From: Flavobacteriaceae bacterium | GTDB taxonomy: Bacteria; Bacteroidota; Bacteroidia; Flavobacteriales; Flavobacteriaceae | DNA: 64,000 bases | Assembly: GCA_013373635.1 (NCBI GenBank) | Contig: JABXHN010000003.1 | Location: 62,001 to 126,000, forward strand | Reading direction: 5' to 3' | Shown: piece after piece, positions 17,193-25,411 of the stretch | Position numbering within the stretch: position 1 is the stretch's first letter | Layout of the letters: each line of letters starts with the position of its first letter | Position numbers and translations under genes: made by a program | The notes under the pieces: model-generated | The model's database searches: none | Told to the model about the DNA's origin: nothing | Seen by the model: only the letters and a program-made list of their open reading frames with translations

Positions 17193-17238
17193 AATTTCGA
17201 TTGAAACGAAGTTTGTATCTTTAATTAAAAATAAAACC

Positions 17239-18390
17239 ATGGCACAAGAACCCTTGGGGATTAATTCCACCTGTGTACATACCGGCGAAGCGGAAGATAA
17301 GCAACACAAAGGTGCTGTATCTCCAATATTTGTTAGCTCTTCATTCGCATATGAAAATGTCGATGTAAAACGCTACCCCAGATATTTTAACACACCTAAT
17401 CAAGAAGGTCTTTCAAAAAAGATTGCTGCATTAGAACACAAAGAAGCAGGAATGATATTTGGAAGTGGTATGGCTGCTATAAGCACTGCTGTTTTAGCCT
17501 TTCTAAAGCACGGAGATCACGTTATATTTCAAAATGCACTCTACGGTGGTACAGTTAACTTTATACACAAAGAATTTACTCGATTTGGGATTGAGTACAG
17601 TTTTACAAACGGTTTAAACAAAGAAGATTTTGAAAGAGAACTACGACCTAATACAAAGATGGTCTATGTTGAAACTCCATCCAATCCACTTTTAAAAATC
17701 ACCGATCTTAAAATGGTAGGGGAGTTTGCCAAAAAGAATCAATTGATATCGCTTATCGATAACACTTTTGCAAGCCCCATTATTCAAGTTCCAGATGATT
17801 TTGGAATCGATGTTGTGATTCACTCTGCAACAAAATATATGGGAGGTCATTCTGATATTGCCGCAGGAGCTGTGGCAGCATCAAAAGAAAACATCGATAA
17901 AATATGGTCTATCGCTATCAATTTTGGAGGTAGTCTCAGTGATTATACCGTATGGCTCTTAGAGCGCTCTATGAAAACGATGGCACTTCGTGTAAACGCT
18001 CAATGCGATAATGCGATGACAATGGCTTTATACCTCGAAAATCACCCTTTAGTTGAAAAGGTGTATTATCCAGGTCTTGAAAGTCATACTGAACACGAAC
18101 TTGCCAAAGAACAAATGACTAAGTTTGGTGCTATTGTCTCTTTTGAGCTTAAAGAACAGCTCAATTCTTCAGAATTCTTTTCAGCTTTAAAACTCATAAA
18201 GCCTTCGCTCAGTTTAGCTGGAGTGGAAAGCACAATGCTTGCACCGAGTAAGACCTCACATTCACTTTTAAGTGAACAGGAGCGCAAAGAAGCTGGAATA
18301 GAAGACAAGCTTATTCGTTTCTCACTTGGAATCGAAGAAGTATCTGATTTAATTGAGGATATCGAACAAGCATTAAAGCAAATACAATAA
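17239..18390 (+). CDS. Cys/Met metabolism PLP-dependent lyase or transferase
   Basis: A fold-type I PLP enzyme of the trans-sulfuration family (cystathionine gamma-synthase, cystathionine gamma-lyase, O-acetylhomoserine sulfhydrylase, methionine gamma-lyase). It has FGSGMAAISTAVLAF for phosphate binding, VETPSNPLLKITD, LIDNTFASPI, and the Schiff-base lysine in HSATKYMGGHSD. Length 383 is normal. Where Pseudomonas methionine gamma-lyase has Cys116 the sequence is ALYGGT, so a specialised gamma-lyase is less likely, but the members cannot be separated by eye. It lies one base before bshB1, suggesting joint transcription and a link to cysteine supply for bacillithiol. Confidence 0.88.
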   Translation: MAQEPLGINSTCVHTGEAEDKQHKGAVSPIFVSSSFAYENVDVKRYPRYFNTPNQEGLSKKIAALEHKEAGMIFGSGMAAISTAVLAFLKHGDHVIFQNALYGGTVNFIHKEFTRFGIEYSFTNGLNKEDFERELRPNTKMVYVETPSNPLLKITDLKMVGEFAKKNQLISLIDNTFASPIIQVPDDFGIDVVIHSATKYMGGHSDIAAGAVAASKENIDKIWSIAINFGGSLSDYTVWLLERSMKTMALRVNAQCDNAMTMALYLENHPLVEKVYYPGLESHTEHELAKEQMTKFGAIVSFELKEQLNSSEFFSALKLIKPSLSLAGVESTMLAPSKTSHSLLSEQERKEAGIEDKLIRFSLGIEEVSDLIEDIEQALKQIQ

Positions 18391-18391
18391 G

Positions 18392-19108
18392 ATGAAAGTA
18401 GATATATTAGCCTTTGGGGCACATCCAGACGATGTAGAATTAGGAGCAGGAGCAACGATTGCTAAAGCAGTTAAAGAAGGTAAAACAGTTGCTGTTGTCG
18501 ATTTAACTCAAGGAGAATTAGGAACTAGAGGTTCTGTTGAAATTCGTCAAAAAGAAAGCGCTGCTGCTAATAAAATACTAGGAATATCTTTTAGGGAGAA
18601 TTTGGATTTAGCGGATGGATTTTTTAAAAATGATAGAGAGAGTCAATTAAAAGTAATTAAAGCCATTCGAAAATACCAACCTAAAATTGTACTCTGTAAT
18701 GCGATAGATGATCGTCATATAGATCATGGAAAAGGTTCTAAATTAGTAAGTGATTCTTGCTTTTTGAGTGGATTAAAAAGAATTGAAACAGAAGATGAAA
18801 ATGGTCCCCAACAACAATGGAGGCCTCAAGTAGTATATCATTATATACAGTGGAAAAATATAGATCCAGATTTTGTTGTGGATGTCAGTGACACCATCGA
18901 GCAAAAGATGGAATCGATTAAAGCCTATGCTTCTCAAATCTATAATCCCAACACTAAAGAACCCAATACACCAATCAGCAGTAAGAACTTTTTAGACTCG
19001 GTACATTACAGAGCTAAAGACTTAGGAAGGCTCATTGGAGTAGAGGCAGCAGAAGGTTTTACAACAGAGCGTTATGTCGCTGTAAAATCTTTAGACGATT
19101 TAATTTAA
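18392..19108 (+). CDS. bshB1: Bacillithiol biosynthesis deacetylase BshB1
   Basis: Deacetylates GlcNAc-malate to GlcN-malate, the second step of bacillithiol synthesis, in the cytosol. It is a LmbE-fold zinc enzyme of 238 residues with AFGAHPDDVELGAG at 7-20, DLTQGELGTRG and the BshB1-type NAIDDRHIDHGKG, which supplies the further zinc ligand; SVHYRAKDLGRLIGVEAAEGF near the end is typical of BshB1. There is no signal peptide, in contrast to the large PIG-L protein at 9535-12036. bshA and bshC are not in this window. It follows the PLP gene by one base. Confidence 0.94.
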   Translation: MKVDILAFGAHPDDVELGAGATIAKAVKEGKTVAVVDLTQGELGTRGSVEIRQKESAAANKILGISFRENLDLADGFFKNDRESQLKVIKAIRKYQPKIVLCNAIDDRHIDHGKGSKLVSDSCFLSGLKRIETEDENGPQQQWRPQVVYHYIQWKNIDPDFVVDVSDTIEQKMESIKAYASQIYNPNTKEPNTPISSKNFLDSVHYRAKDLGRLIGVEAAEGFTTERYVAVKSLDDLI

Positions 19109-19124
19109 ATTTCCTCAATTTTTT

Positions 19125-19157
19125 TTTGGGTTTAAAACTAAAAACATATTACATTTG
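19125..19157 (+). promoter_or_regulatory. Promoter of tRNA-His
   Basis: TTTG at 19125-19128 and TACATTTG at 19150-19157 with a 21-base spacer fit the Bacteroidota consensus on both halves. The tRNA begins 13 bases downstream. Confidence 0.7.
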
Positions 19158-19170
19158 CAATCGCTTAAAT

Positions 19171-19245
19171 GGTGGTTGTAGCTCAGCTGGTTAGAGCGCT
19201 GGATTGTGGTTCCAGAGGTCGCCGGTTCGAACCCGGTCTTCCACC
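19171..19245 (+). tRNA. tRNA-His (anticodon GTG)
   Basis: A full cloverleaf can be drawn. The D stem is GCTC/GAGC, the anticodon stem CTGGA/TCCAG with loop TTGTGGT (anticodon GTG), the variable loop AGGTC, and the T arm GCCGG-TTCGAAC-CCGGT. The extra G at -1 (19171) opposite the discriminator C at 19245 is the histidine identity element. No CCA is encoded. In the acceptor stem GTGGTTG against CTTCCAC pairs at positions 1-4 and 7 but leaves two U:U oppositions at 5 and 6. It is preceded by a good promoter and followed by a terminator. Confidence 0.95.
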
Positions 19246-19251
19246 CAAAAA

Positions 19252-19278
19252 TAAAGCCTCCTATTTAGGGGGCTTTTT
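19252..19278 (+). terminator. Intrinsic terminator after tRNA-His
   Basis: AAGCCTCC and GGGGGCTT form an eight-pair stem (one G:U) around a six-base loop, followed by a run of T. Confidence 0.85.
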
Positions 19279-19406
19279 TTGTGAATTTATCTCATCAATC
19301 AATTTTTGTATTCTACTAAAAAACCAAACTTTTATCATGTTCAGATTCGAATTTATGATGTAATTTTAATTGATTTTACGGAGTATTAATCTTAAAACTC
19401 AAATCA

Positions 19407-19499
19407 ATGGTAGGCGTAGAAGTAATGAATATAATTGCAATCCTATCAGTAATTGCCTGGCCAATACTGTTTTGGTACCTAGAAAAAAAACACCATTAA
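19407..19499 (+). CDS. Possible 30-residue membrane microprotein
   Basis: A short frame starting at ATG 19407 encodes MVGVEVMNIIAILSVI followed by AWPILFWYLEKKHH: one hydrophobic helix and then a strongly basic tail, the layout of a single-pass membrane peptide with the tail inside. It sits in the 349-base gap between the tRNA-His gene and the M28 peptidase gene. The rest of that gap shows no other candidate gene. No clear ribosome-binding site or TAnnTTTG box precedes it, and no homologue is recognised, so it may be a chance frame. Confidence 0.3.
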   Translation: MVGVEVMNIIAILSVIAWPILFWYLEKKHH

Positions 19500-19594
19500 T
19501 TAGAATCTAAATTCTCCTTAATGATGTTCTTAAGATCAACTAAAATCCTTAGTTGACAACTGATCTATTTACACTAGATTAACTAGTAATCTGT

Positions 19595-21115
19595 CTATTC
19601 TATACTTTCAGATATTCTATCTACGGTGATAGCCTTGTTTCTATTTGCTATTTCCCATGCTGTATGGAATACTAAACGAGCTCTGTTTTCTAAAAGATCG
19701 AAATTGATCTTATCAACCGTATCCGATTCCCTGTGATAATCATCGTGAGTTCCATTAAAATAAAAAATAATCGGAATATTATTCTTAGCAAAGTTGTAGT
19801 GATCAGAACGATAGTAGAAACGATTAGGATCGTTTTCATCGTTATAGGTGTAATCGAGTTCAATATCCATGAATTCATCGTTTACAAGCTCTGAAATCTG
19901 GTGTAATTCTAAACTCAATTTATCGGAACCAATTAAATAAACGTAATCTCTGTTTCCTTCTCTTTTAGGGTCAATTCTACCAACCATGTCAATATTAAGG
20001 TTAGCGATGGTTTTATCAAGACTAAATACAGGATCTACATCTGTATAATATCTAGAACCTAACAAGCCTTTTTCTTCACCAGTTACATGTAAAAACACTA
20101 CAGATCGTCTTGGTCCATTTCCACTGTCAGCAGCCTTTTTAAAAGCTTCAGCGATTTCTAGAAGAGCTACCGTGCCGGATCCATCATCATCAGCTCCGTT
20201 AAAGACTTCCCCTTTGTCATTAACACCTACGTGATCTAAATGTGACGAAATAACAATATACTCCTCTGGTAATTCTGATCCTTTTAGATAAGCCACCACA
20301 TTTTCTGTTCCTACTTTTCTATCTTTTGATTGAAGATCTATCGAAACAGACTTCTTAATTGATTGAATGCTTAGTCTTTGATCTTCTGAAAGTAATTCAT
20401 TAGCCAAGTCATCATTCCCAAATATTGTTGGAATTGTACTGCTTTCCAGAGCATCGATAGACATTCTTCCACTGTCGTTATTTTTCATATAATCAAACCT
20501 TCCTTTCATACGATCGAAATAAGCTTGATCTATATAGATTACGGCCTTTGCTCCGTGTTTAAATGCTGCCTTTTGCTTGAGTTCTAATCCTTCAGACATT
20601 CTACCCCAATCCGTAGTTTGCTCCTCAGGTTCTCCTGCTCTAATTACTACAATTTTCCCTTCAACATCGAGTCCCTCATAATCAGAATGCGAAAGCGTAT
20701 CGATACCATATCCAACATAAACGAAATGATTATCAGTTACTGTTACTCCTGAAAACCCCATAAAGTTATTTCCATTATTAAAAGTAGTTGTTCCAATTGT
20801 CAAACTTCCTGTTGGGATTTTCTTGATGGTTAAATCAAATTTTTGAAAATAATCTCCACTCTGTTGAGCAGCAGGGATACCTAATCTCTGATATTGAGAT
20901 CTGAGGTATTGAACCGCTTTCTTTTGACCCTCTTCACCTGTTTCTCTACCTTCAAATTCATCTGATGCATAGATGGTTAGATGATTACTTAGATCGTACT
21001 GAGAAATCGTACTAGCAAACAACTGAGCTTGCTTTTTGTTCGTCTCTAACTGCAATTCTTGAGCGCTAACAGTTAAAAGTATAAAATTGCTTAATAGTAA
21101 TAATTTTAATTTCAT
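19595..21115 (-). CDS. Exported M28 family zinc aminopeptidase with PA domain
   Basis: A 506-residue secreted di-zinc aminopeptidase. A signal peptide ends near LLTVSAQ. A protease-associated insert occupies roughly residues 130-260, and the M28 catalytic domain follows. The zinc-site motifs are SSHLDHVG, GADDDGSGT, HVTGEEKGLLGS with the catalytic Glu pair, NIDMVGR, and the final His in THDDYHRESDT. Such enzymes release N-terminal amino acids from peptides in the periplasm or at the cell surface, which fits a proteolytic marine flavobacterium. It stands alone and is divergent from a TauE/SafE gene. Confidence 0.92.
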   Translation of the reverse strand: MKLKLLLLSNFILLTVSAQELQLETNKKQAQLFASTISQYDLSNHLTIYASDEFEGRETGEEGQKKAVQYLRSQYQRLGIPAAQQSGDYFQKFDLTIKKIPTGSLTIGTTTFNNGNNFMGFSGVTVTDNHFVYVGYGIDTLSHSDYEGLDVEGKIVVIRAGEPEEQTTDWGRMSEGLELKQKAAFKHGAKAVIYIDQAYFDRMKGRFDYMKNNDSGRMSIDALESSTIPTIFGNDDLANELLSEDQRLSIQSIKKSVSIDLQSKDRKVGTENVVAYLKGSELPEEYIVISSHLDHVGVNDKGEVFNGADDDGSGTVALLEIAEAFKKAADSGNGPRRSVVFLHVTGEEKGLLGSRYYTDVDPVFSLDKTIANLNIDMVGRIDPKREGNRDYVYLIGSDKLSLELHQISELVNDEFMDIELDYTYNDENDPNRFYYRSDHYNFAKNNIPIIFYFNGTHDDYHRESDTVDKINFDLLENRARLVFHTAWEIANRNKAITVDRISESIE

Positions 21116-21156
21116 TTGAATATTTGTTTAATGAGAGGTTTAAATGTACTAAATAA

Positions 21157-21170
21157 GTAACAATTGTTAC
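21157..21170. promoter_or_regulatory. Perfect 14-base palindrome between the M28 and TauE genes
   Basis: GTAACAATTGTTAC is its own reverse complement and lies in the 105-base divergent gap, 22 bases upstream of the TAAATTTG box of the TauE gene. A dimeric repressor or activator site is possible; no regulator gene is adjacent. Confidence 0.35.
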
Positions 21171-21192
21171 CTACTGAAATTTACAAAGAGTC

Positions 21193-21200
21193 TAAATTTG
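21193..21200 (+). promoter_or_regulatory. -7 promoter element upstream of the TauE/SafE gene
   Basis: TAAATTTG matches the consensus and ends 20 bases before the ATG at 21221. The nearest TTG (21164-21166) is 26 bases upstream and lies inside the palindrome. Confidence 0.5.
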
Positions 21201-21220
21201 CATTAACTTTAAATTAAATT

Positions 21221-22030
21221 ATGGAACTCATTACAATTTTCGGATATATAGGAGCAGTGCTTATTGGTGTTATTTTAGGACTCATCGGGGGGGGTGGATC
21301 TATATTAACGGTTCCTGTATTGGTATATCTCTTTGGTTTAAGTCCAGTAATGGGAACTGCATATTCACTCTTCGTAGTTGGATTTACATCACTAATTGGA
21401 GCCATCAAAAATATGCGACAGGGAATGGTGGATTTCAAAACGGGAATCGTATTTGCAATACCTGCTTTTATAGCTGTTTACAGCACGCGTAAGTTTATTG
21501 TTCCAGCAATTCCTGATCACATTATAACCATCGGAGATTTTGAATTGACAAAATCGATAGCCATCATGGTCTTTTTTGCCATCATTATGTTTTTAGCTGC
21601 CTTTGCAATGATTCGAAATAAATGTATTGGAGAAAATTGCGAAGATGGTCAAGAAATACCTGTATATAACTATCCATTAATTATTGTAGAAGGTTTAGTA
21701 GTAGGTGTCTTAACGGGTGTTGTTGGAGCAGGAGGAGGATTCTTAATTATCCCTGCACTTGTGCTACTAGCAAAACTACCGATGAAAAAAGCTGTAGCGA
21801 CTTCACTGATGATCATTGCCATAAAATCACTTATTGGTTTTATTGGTGATGTAGAGAATTTAACCATTGATTGGTCTTTTCTCGGTGTAATTACCGCATT
21901 GTCAGTAGTTGGAATTTTTATTGGAGTTGCACTTAGTAAAGTAATTCCAGGTGAGAAGCTTAAAAAAGCATTTGGTTGGTTCGTGCTTTTAATGGCTCTT
22001 TATATTATCTACAAAGAACTTTTCGCTTAA
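21221..22030 (+). CDS. TauE/SafE family sulfite or organosulfonate exporter
   Basis: A 269-residue inner-membrane protein with about eight helices in two related halves. Each half carries a glycine-rich motif: GVILGLIGGGGSILTVPVLVYL near residue 17 and GVLTGVVGAGGGFLIIPALVLL near 162. The family exports sulfite, sulfoacetate or related anions, although many members are uncharacterised. Its position convergent with the sulfate-reduction operon (overlapping the siroheme gene by four bases) makes sulfite efflux plausible. A second, different family member lies at 29924-30676. Confidence 0.88.
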   Translation: MELITIFGYIGAVLIGVILGLIGGGGSILTVPVLVYLFGLSPVMGTAYSLFVVGFTSLIGAIKNMRQGMVDFKTGIVFAIPAFIAVYSTRKFIVPAIPDHIITIGDFELTKSIAIMVFFAIIMFLAAFAMIRNKCIGENCEDGQEIPVYNYPLIIVEGLVVGVLTGVVGAGGGFLIIPALVLLAKLPMKKAVATSLMIIAIKSLIGFIGDVENLTIDWSFLGVITALSVVGIFIGVALSKVIPGEKLKKAFGWFVLLMALYIIYKELFA

Positions 22031-22593
22031 GAAATCAAGTCTTTTGTCAACTTATTGAGGGCTTTGACTTTTCCATCAAAATCCGTTTTTAAACTATCTC
22101 TATACTGTTGTAAATAATCCAATAGTTGATTGATATCCTCAGGTAAAACTGTTTCTAACCACTGTCTAAGTCGTTTGGCTAGAGTAGGTGATTTGCCATT
22201 GGTGGAAATTCCAATCTTGAGATTTCCCTTAGTGACAATACTTCCCATATAGAAATCACAAAGCGGTGGATTGTCTGCGACATTACAAAGGGTGTTTTGA
22301 GCTCTACAATCACTATAAACCTGCTGATTAACTATTGGACTATCGGTCGTAGCGATGACAATATGTTTGTCTTGTAGGTATTGTCTGTGATACTGTTCTT
22401 CAATTAATTGAATGTCTTTACCCTTTACAAAGTCTAAGGTTACTTCTCTAAAAAATGGAGCGACCATCGTTATATGGGCATCAGGACTCGATTTCCATAA
22501 GAATTCAAGTTTTTCCAATGCAACGTTACCACCTCCAACAATGAGAATCTGTAACTGTTGTGTCTTTAAAAAAATAGGGTAGAGGGTATTCAC
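22027..22593 (-). CDS. Precorrin-2 dehydrogenase/sirohydrochlorin ferrochelatase (siroheme synthase N-terminal type)
   Basis: A Met8p/CysG N-terminal-like enzyme of 188 residues that oxidises precorrin-2 with NAD and, in many members, inserts iron to give siroheme. The Rossmann loop is LQILIVGGGNVALEKLEFL at about 13-31, and VADNPPLCDFYMGSIVTKGNLKIGISTNGKSP is the conserved block near 100-131. It is the last gene of the sulfate assimilation operon and overlaps cobA by four bases (ATGA). Together with CobA it covers the functions of E. coli CysG in two proteins and supplies siroheme for the sulfite reductase upstream. Confidence 0.9.
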   Translation of the reverse strand: MNTLYPIFLKTQQLQILIVGGGNVALEKLEFLWKSSPDAHITMVAPFFREVTLDFVKGKDIQLIEEQYHRQYLQDKHIVIATTDSPIVNQQVYSDCRAQNTLCNVADNPPLCDFYMGSIVTKGNLKIGISTNGKSPTLAKRLRQWLETVLPEDINQLLDYLQQYRDSLKTDFDGKVKALNKLTKDLIS

Positions 22594-23351
22594 GACACTA
22601 ATTGTTTGTTGATATAGCTAGAATAATGCACCGTTTTTGCATAAGATGCTGCTGGACCAATAACGATCAGAGCAGGATTGCTAATTCTGTTTTCTTCAAC
22701 GGCTTGTTCAATATGTTCAATATCTGCTAAAACGACCTTTTCATTAGGCATGGTTCCATTTTGAATAATAGCGATTGGATAAGAATCACTCTTGTGTTTT
22801 TTAAATTCATTGATAATATAGGGTAGATTTTTAATCCCCATTAAAATGAGTACGGTTGCCGTTGATTGAGCTGCTAAGGCTATGTCAGAGGAAGCATTGC
22901 CTTTTGCAGTATGTCCAGTAATCACCCAAAAACTTTCACTTTCACCCCTCTTGGTAAGTGGTATCTGGTGCTTTGCAGCGATTCCCGAATAGGATGAAAT
23001 CCCAGGAATGAGTTCTGTCTCAATTCCAAAGAGTTGTGCAGCTTCTAATTCTTCACTAGCTCTTGCAAATACAGAGACATCACCACCTTTTAATCGAACG
23101 ACCTTCTTTCCTTGCTGAGCGAGTTGAACAATGAGATGATTGATTTCAAATTGCTTTTTGGAATGTCTTCCTAAACGCTTACCTACATAGATCTTTTCAG
23201 CAGTCTGATTGTAGTCCAAAAAACCTTCATTGACTAAGGCATCGTAAAGGATCACATCAGCTTCCTTGAGGATTCGAACTCCCTTAACGGTAATGAGTTC
23301 AATATCCCCAGGTCCTGCGCCGATTAAACTTATTTTACCCTTAGTTGACAT
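22590..23351 (-). CDS. cobA: Uroporphyrinogen-III C-methyltransferase (SUMT)
   Basis: Methylates uroporphyrinogen III twice with S-adenosylmethionine to precorrin-2, feeding siroheme. The 253 residues show the SUMT motifs ISLIGAGPGDIELITVKG at 8-25, ADVILYDALVN, VRLKGGDVSVFARASEE, IPGISSYSGIAA and the LPLT-type sequence IPLTKRG. It lies between the sulfite reductase gene (11-base overlap) and the siroheme dehydrogenase gene (four-base overlap), so the operon makes the sulfite reductase together with its cofactor. Confidence 0.93.
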   Translation of the reverse strand: MSTKGKISLIGAGPGDIELITVKGVRILKEADVILYDALVNEGFLDYNQTAEKIYVGKRLGRHSKKQFEINHLIVQLAQQGKKVVRLKGGDVSVFARASEELEAAQLFGIETELIPGISSYSGIAAKHQIPLTKRGESESFWVITGHTAKGNASSDIALAAQSTATVLILMGIKNLPYIINEFKKHKSDSYPIAIIQNGTMPNEKVVLADIEHIEQAVEENRISNPALIVIGPAASYAKTVHYSSYINKQLVS

Positions 23352-25410
23352 TGGTGTGTTCTTTGATCCAACTCAATACGAGCTTTGCTTGATCCGAATA
23401 GGCTTTTGCAAATAACTCGGTTGGTTTGTTAGTATTGATTAGACGGATGAGATCCTGAAACTTAAATTGAAACACATTCTTAAATTCAGGATAGACTTCA
23501 TCGAATGATTCAATAATCGATTCGTGGGTATTAATCTTTGAATTAGACTTCGTTAGCAAAGCCTTAGCTGCTCTTATCTGTGTCGCATAAGAGTGATAGA
23601 TACTATCTGACCATGACTTGTTTTCAAGTGTTTCTAAAGCCAATTCAAAACTTTCTTGTGCATCAAAAATCAGTGTTTGAACCAAATCAATAGTCACCCC
23701 AGCACATTCTCCAATTCCAATTTCCTTTTTGTAATACTGGTCATTACCCCAATCGATAAAATCACTGTCCACTAAATCTTCAGTAGATGAGAATTTTTTT
23801 AGGTTTTGATAGAAGTAATCCGTTCCCTTCTGATCGTAGTAATCAGTAAACAGGGTATTGTTATCGGTATTTTGAGTAAAGTCATTTAAAATCCACCTGA
23901 GTACTTCTGGTACACGCTTTGAAGGCGTTTTAAGAACCTTATCGGCAAAACGACCCTTTCCATTGCTAAGAACCCCACCTCCTAAAAGAATTTGAGTAGC
24001 AGGAGCGATTCGTTCACCAGCTTTTAGGGTCATCCCCTGAAATCCTATATTGGCGATGGTGTGTTGCCCACAGCCATTCATACAACCACTAATCTTAATT
24101 GTAAGAGCTCTTTGTTGAATTAATTGACTGTAATCGTTTTCAATAAGAGATTGTAATTCATTTGCCAATCCCATACTTGAACCAATTCCTAAATTACAGG
24201 TAGAAGTTCCAGGACATGCTGTGATATCGTTTATTTTATGAAAACCTATTCTAGTAAAGCCCAGTTCATTTAATGCCTGATACAGGGCTGGTAAATTCTC
24301 CTTTTGAATCGATTTTAGCAAGATACTTTGACCAATACTCAATCGAAGATCAGAACCACAGAAGGCATCGATGATATCTGCTAATTTCCTAGCGGTATCT
24401 GAAGAAAAATCTCCTGTAACCACTGGGATTCCCACTGCGTATAAGCCCTTTTGTTTTTGTTCAAATACATTGGTTTCAAACCACTCTTGATACTTTTTAC
24501 TAGATATATCTACTGATGAATTATAAAGATTAGTCGAGCGAATATCTTCTTCTTTATATTCAATAGGATAGGTGGTGTATGGGAGCGCATTAGTTTCTTC
24601 TTCTACCCATTGTAAAAATTGTTCTACGCCCTCTGATTCGATAAGGAACTTTAAACGCGCTTTATTTCTCTTATTGCGTTCTCCTCTGCGATCGAATACT
24701 CTAATAACTGCTTCGCTAAATGGAATAAGTTGATCAGCATCTAAAGCCTCATGCACTACATGAGCAGCTTTTGGTTGTGAACCAATTCCACCACCAATTA
24801 ATACTTTAAAAGCGTGTTTACCGTCTTTTAATACAGGAATAAAGCCCAAATCGTGAATAAAACTCAAAGCGTCATCTTTTTCTGATGAAGAAAAACTTAC
24901 TTTGATCTTTCTACCCATGTCTTGACAGATAGGATTTCTCAAAAAGTACTCAAAAAAGGCATGAGCATATGGAGTGATATCAAATTGCTCTTCGATGTCT
25001 ATACCTGCCTTATCAGATGCAGTCACATTTCTTACGGTGTTACCACAAGCTTCTCTTAGTGTGATTTCATCTTTTTCTAATTCAGCCCATAACTCAGGAG
25101 TTCGATCCAAGGATACGTGATGAATTTGAATATCCTGACGAGTGGTAATGTGTAAATTACCATTTGAAAACTCATCAGATACTCCAGCGATTCTTCTTAG
25201 TTGCTTGGAAGAAACCTTACCATAAGGCAATTTTATTCGAATCATCTGGACTCCAAATTGACGTTGTCCATAGACTCCTCTAGCAAGTCTTAAACTTCTA
25301 AACTTTTGTTCGTCTATCTGAAGGTTTTTAAATTCAAATATCTTTTTCTCTAATTCTATGATATCCCTTTCGACAATAGGGTTTTCTAATTCTGTTCTAA
25401 AACTCTGCAT
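23341..25410 (-). CDS. Siroheme sulfite/nitrite reductase with C-terminal HEPN-like domain
   Basis: A six-electron reductase, in this operon almost surely reducing sulfite to sulfide. Two nitrite/sulfite reductase half-domains are present. The coupled 4Fe-4S cluster/siroheme site has C399 and C405 (ACPGTSTC) and C443 and C447 (SGCMNGCGQH). The N-terminal half carries RGVYGQRQFGVQMIRIKLP and LHITTRQDIQ. The body ends near 560; the remaining about 120 residues (LVQTLIFDAQESFELALETL, YHSYATQIRAAKALL) are helical and look like a HEPN domain, an extension absent from E. coli CysI. No flavoprotein (CysJ) gene is here, so the electron donor is probably ferredoxin. Confidence 0.92.
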   Translation of the reverse strand: MQSFRTELENPIVERDIIELEKKIFEFKNLQIDEQKFRSLRLARGVYGQRQFGVQMIRIKLPYGKVSSKQLRRIAGVSDEFSNGNLHITTRQDIQIHHVSLDRTPELWAELEKDEITLREACGNTVRNVTASDKAGIDIEEQFDITPYAHAFFEYFLRNPICQDMGRKIKVSFSSSEKDDALSFIHDLGFIPVLKDGKHAFKVLIGGGIGSQPKAAHVVHEALDADQLIPFSEAVIRVFDRRGERNKRNKARLKFLIESEGVEQFLQWVEEETNALPYTTYPIEYKEEDIRSTNLYNSSVDISSKKYQEWFETNVFEQKQKGLYAVGIPVVTGDFSSDTARKLADIIDAFCGSDLRLSIGQSILLKSIQKENLPALYQALNELGFTRIGFHKINDITACPGTSTCNLGIGSSMGLANELQSLIENDYSQLIQQRALTIKISGCMNGCGQHTIANIGFQGMTLKAGERIAPATQILLGGGVLSNGKGRFADKVLKTPSKRVPEVLRWILNDFTQNTDNNTLFTDYYDQKGTDYFYQNLKKFSSTEDLVDSDFIDWGNDQYYKKEIGIGECAGVTIDLVQTLIFDAQESFELALETLENKSWSDSIYHSYATQIRAAKALLTKSNSKINTHESIIESFDEVYPEFKNVFQFKFQDLIRLINTNKPTELFAKAYSDQAKLVLSWIKEHTNVN

Positions 25411-25411
25411 C

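Noticed and set aside
18084-18455. A 123-codon minus-strand frame rich in Ser and Leu
   Set aside because: It is a shadow of the PLP gene and bshB1; its composition reflects the opposite strand of coding sequence.
19169-19363. A 64-codon plus-strand frame over tRNA-His
   Set aside because: It reads through the tRNA and its terminator, so it is not a protein gene.
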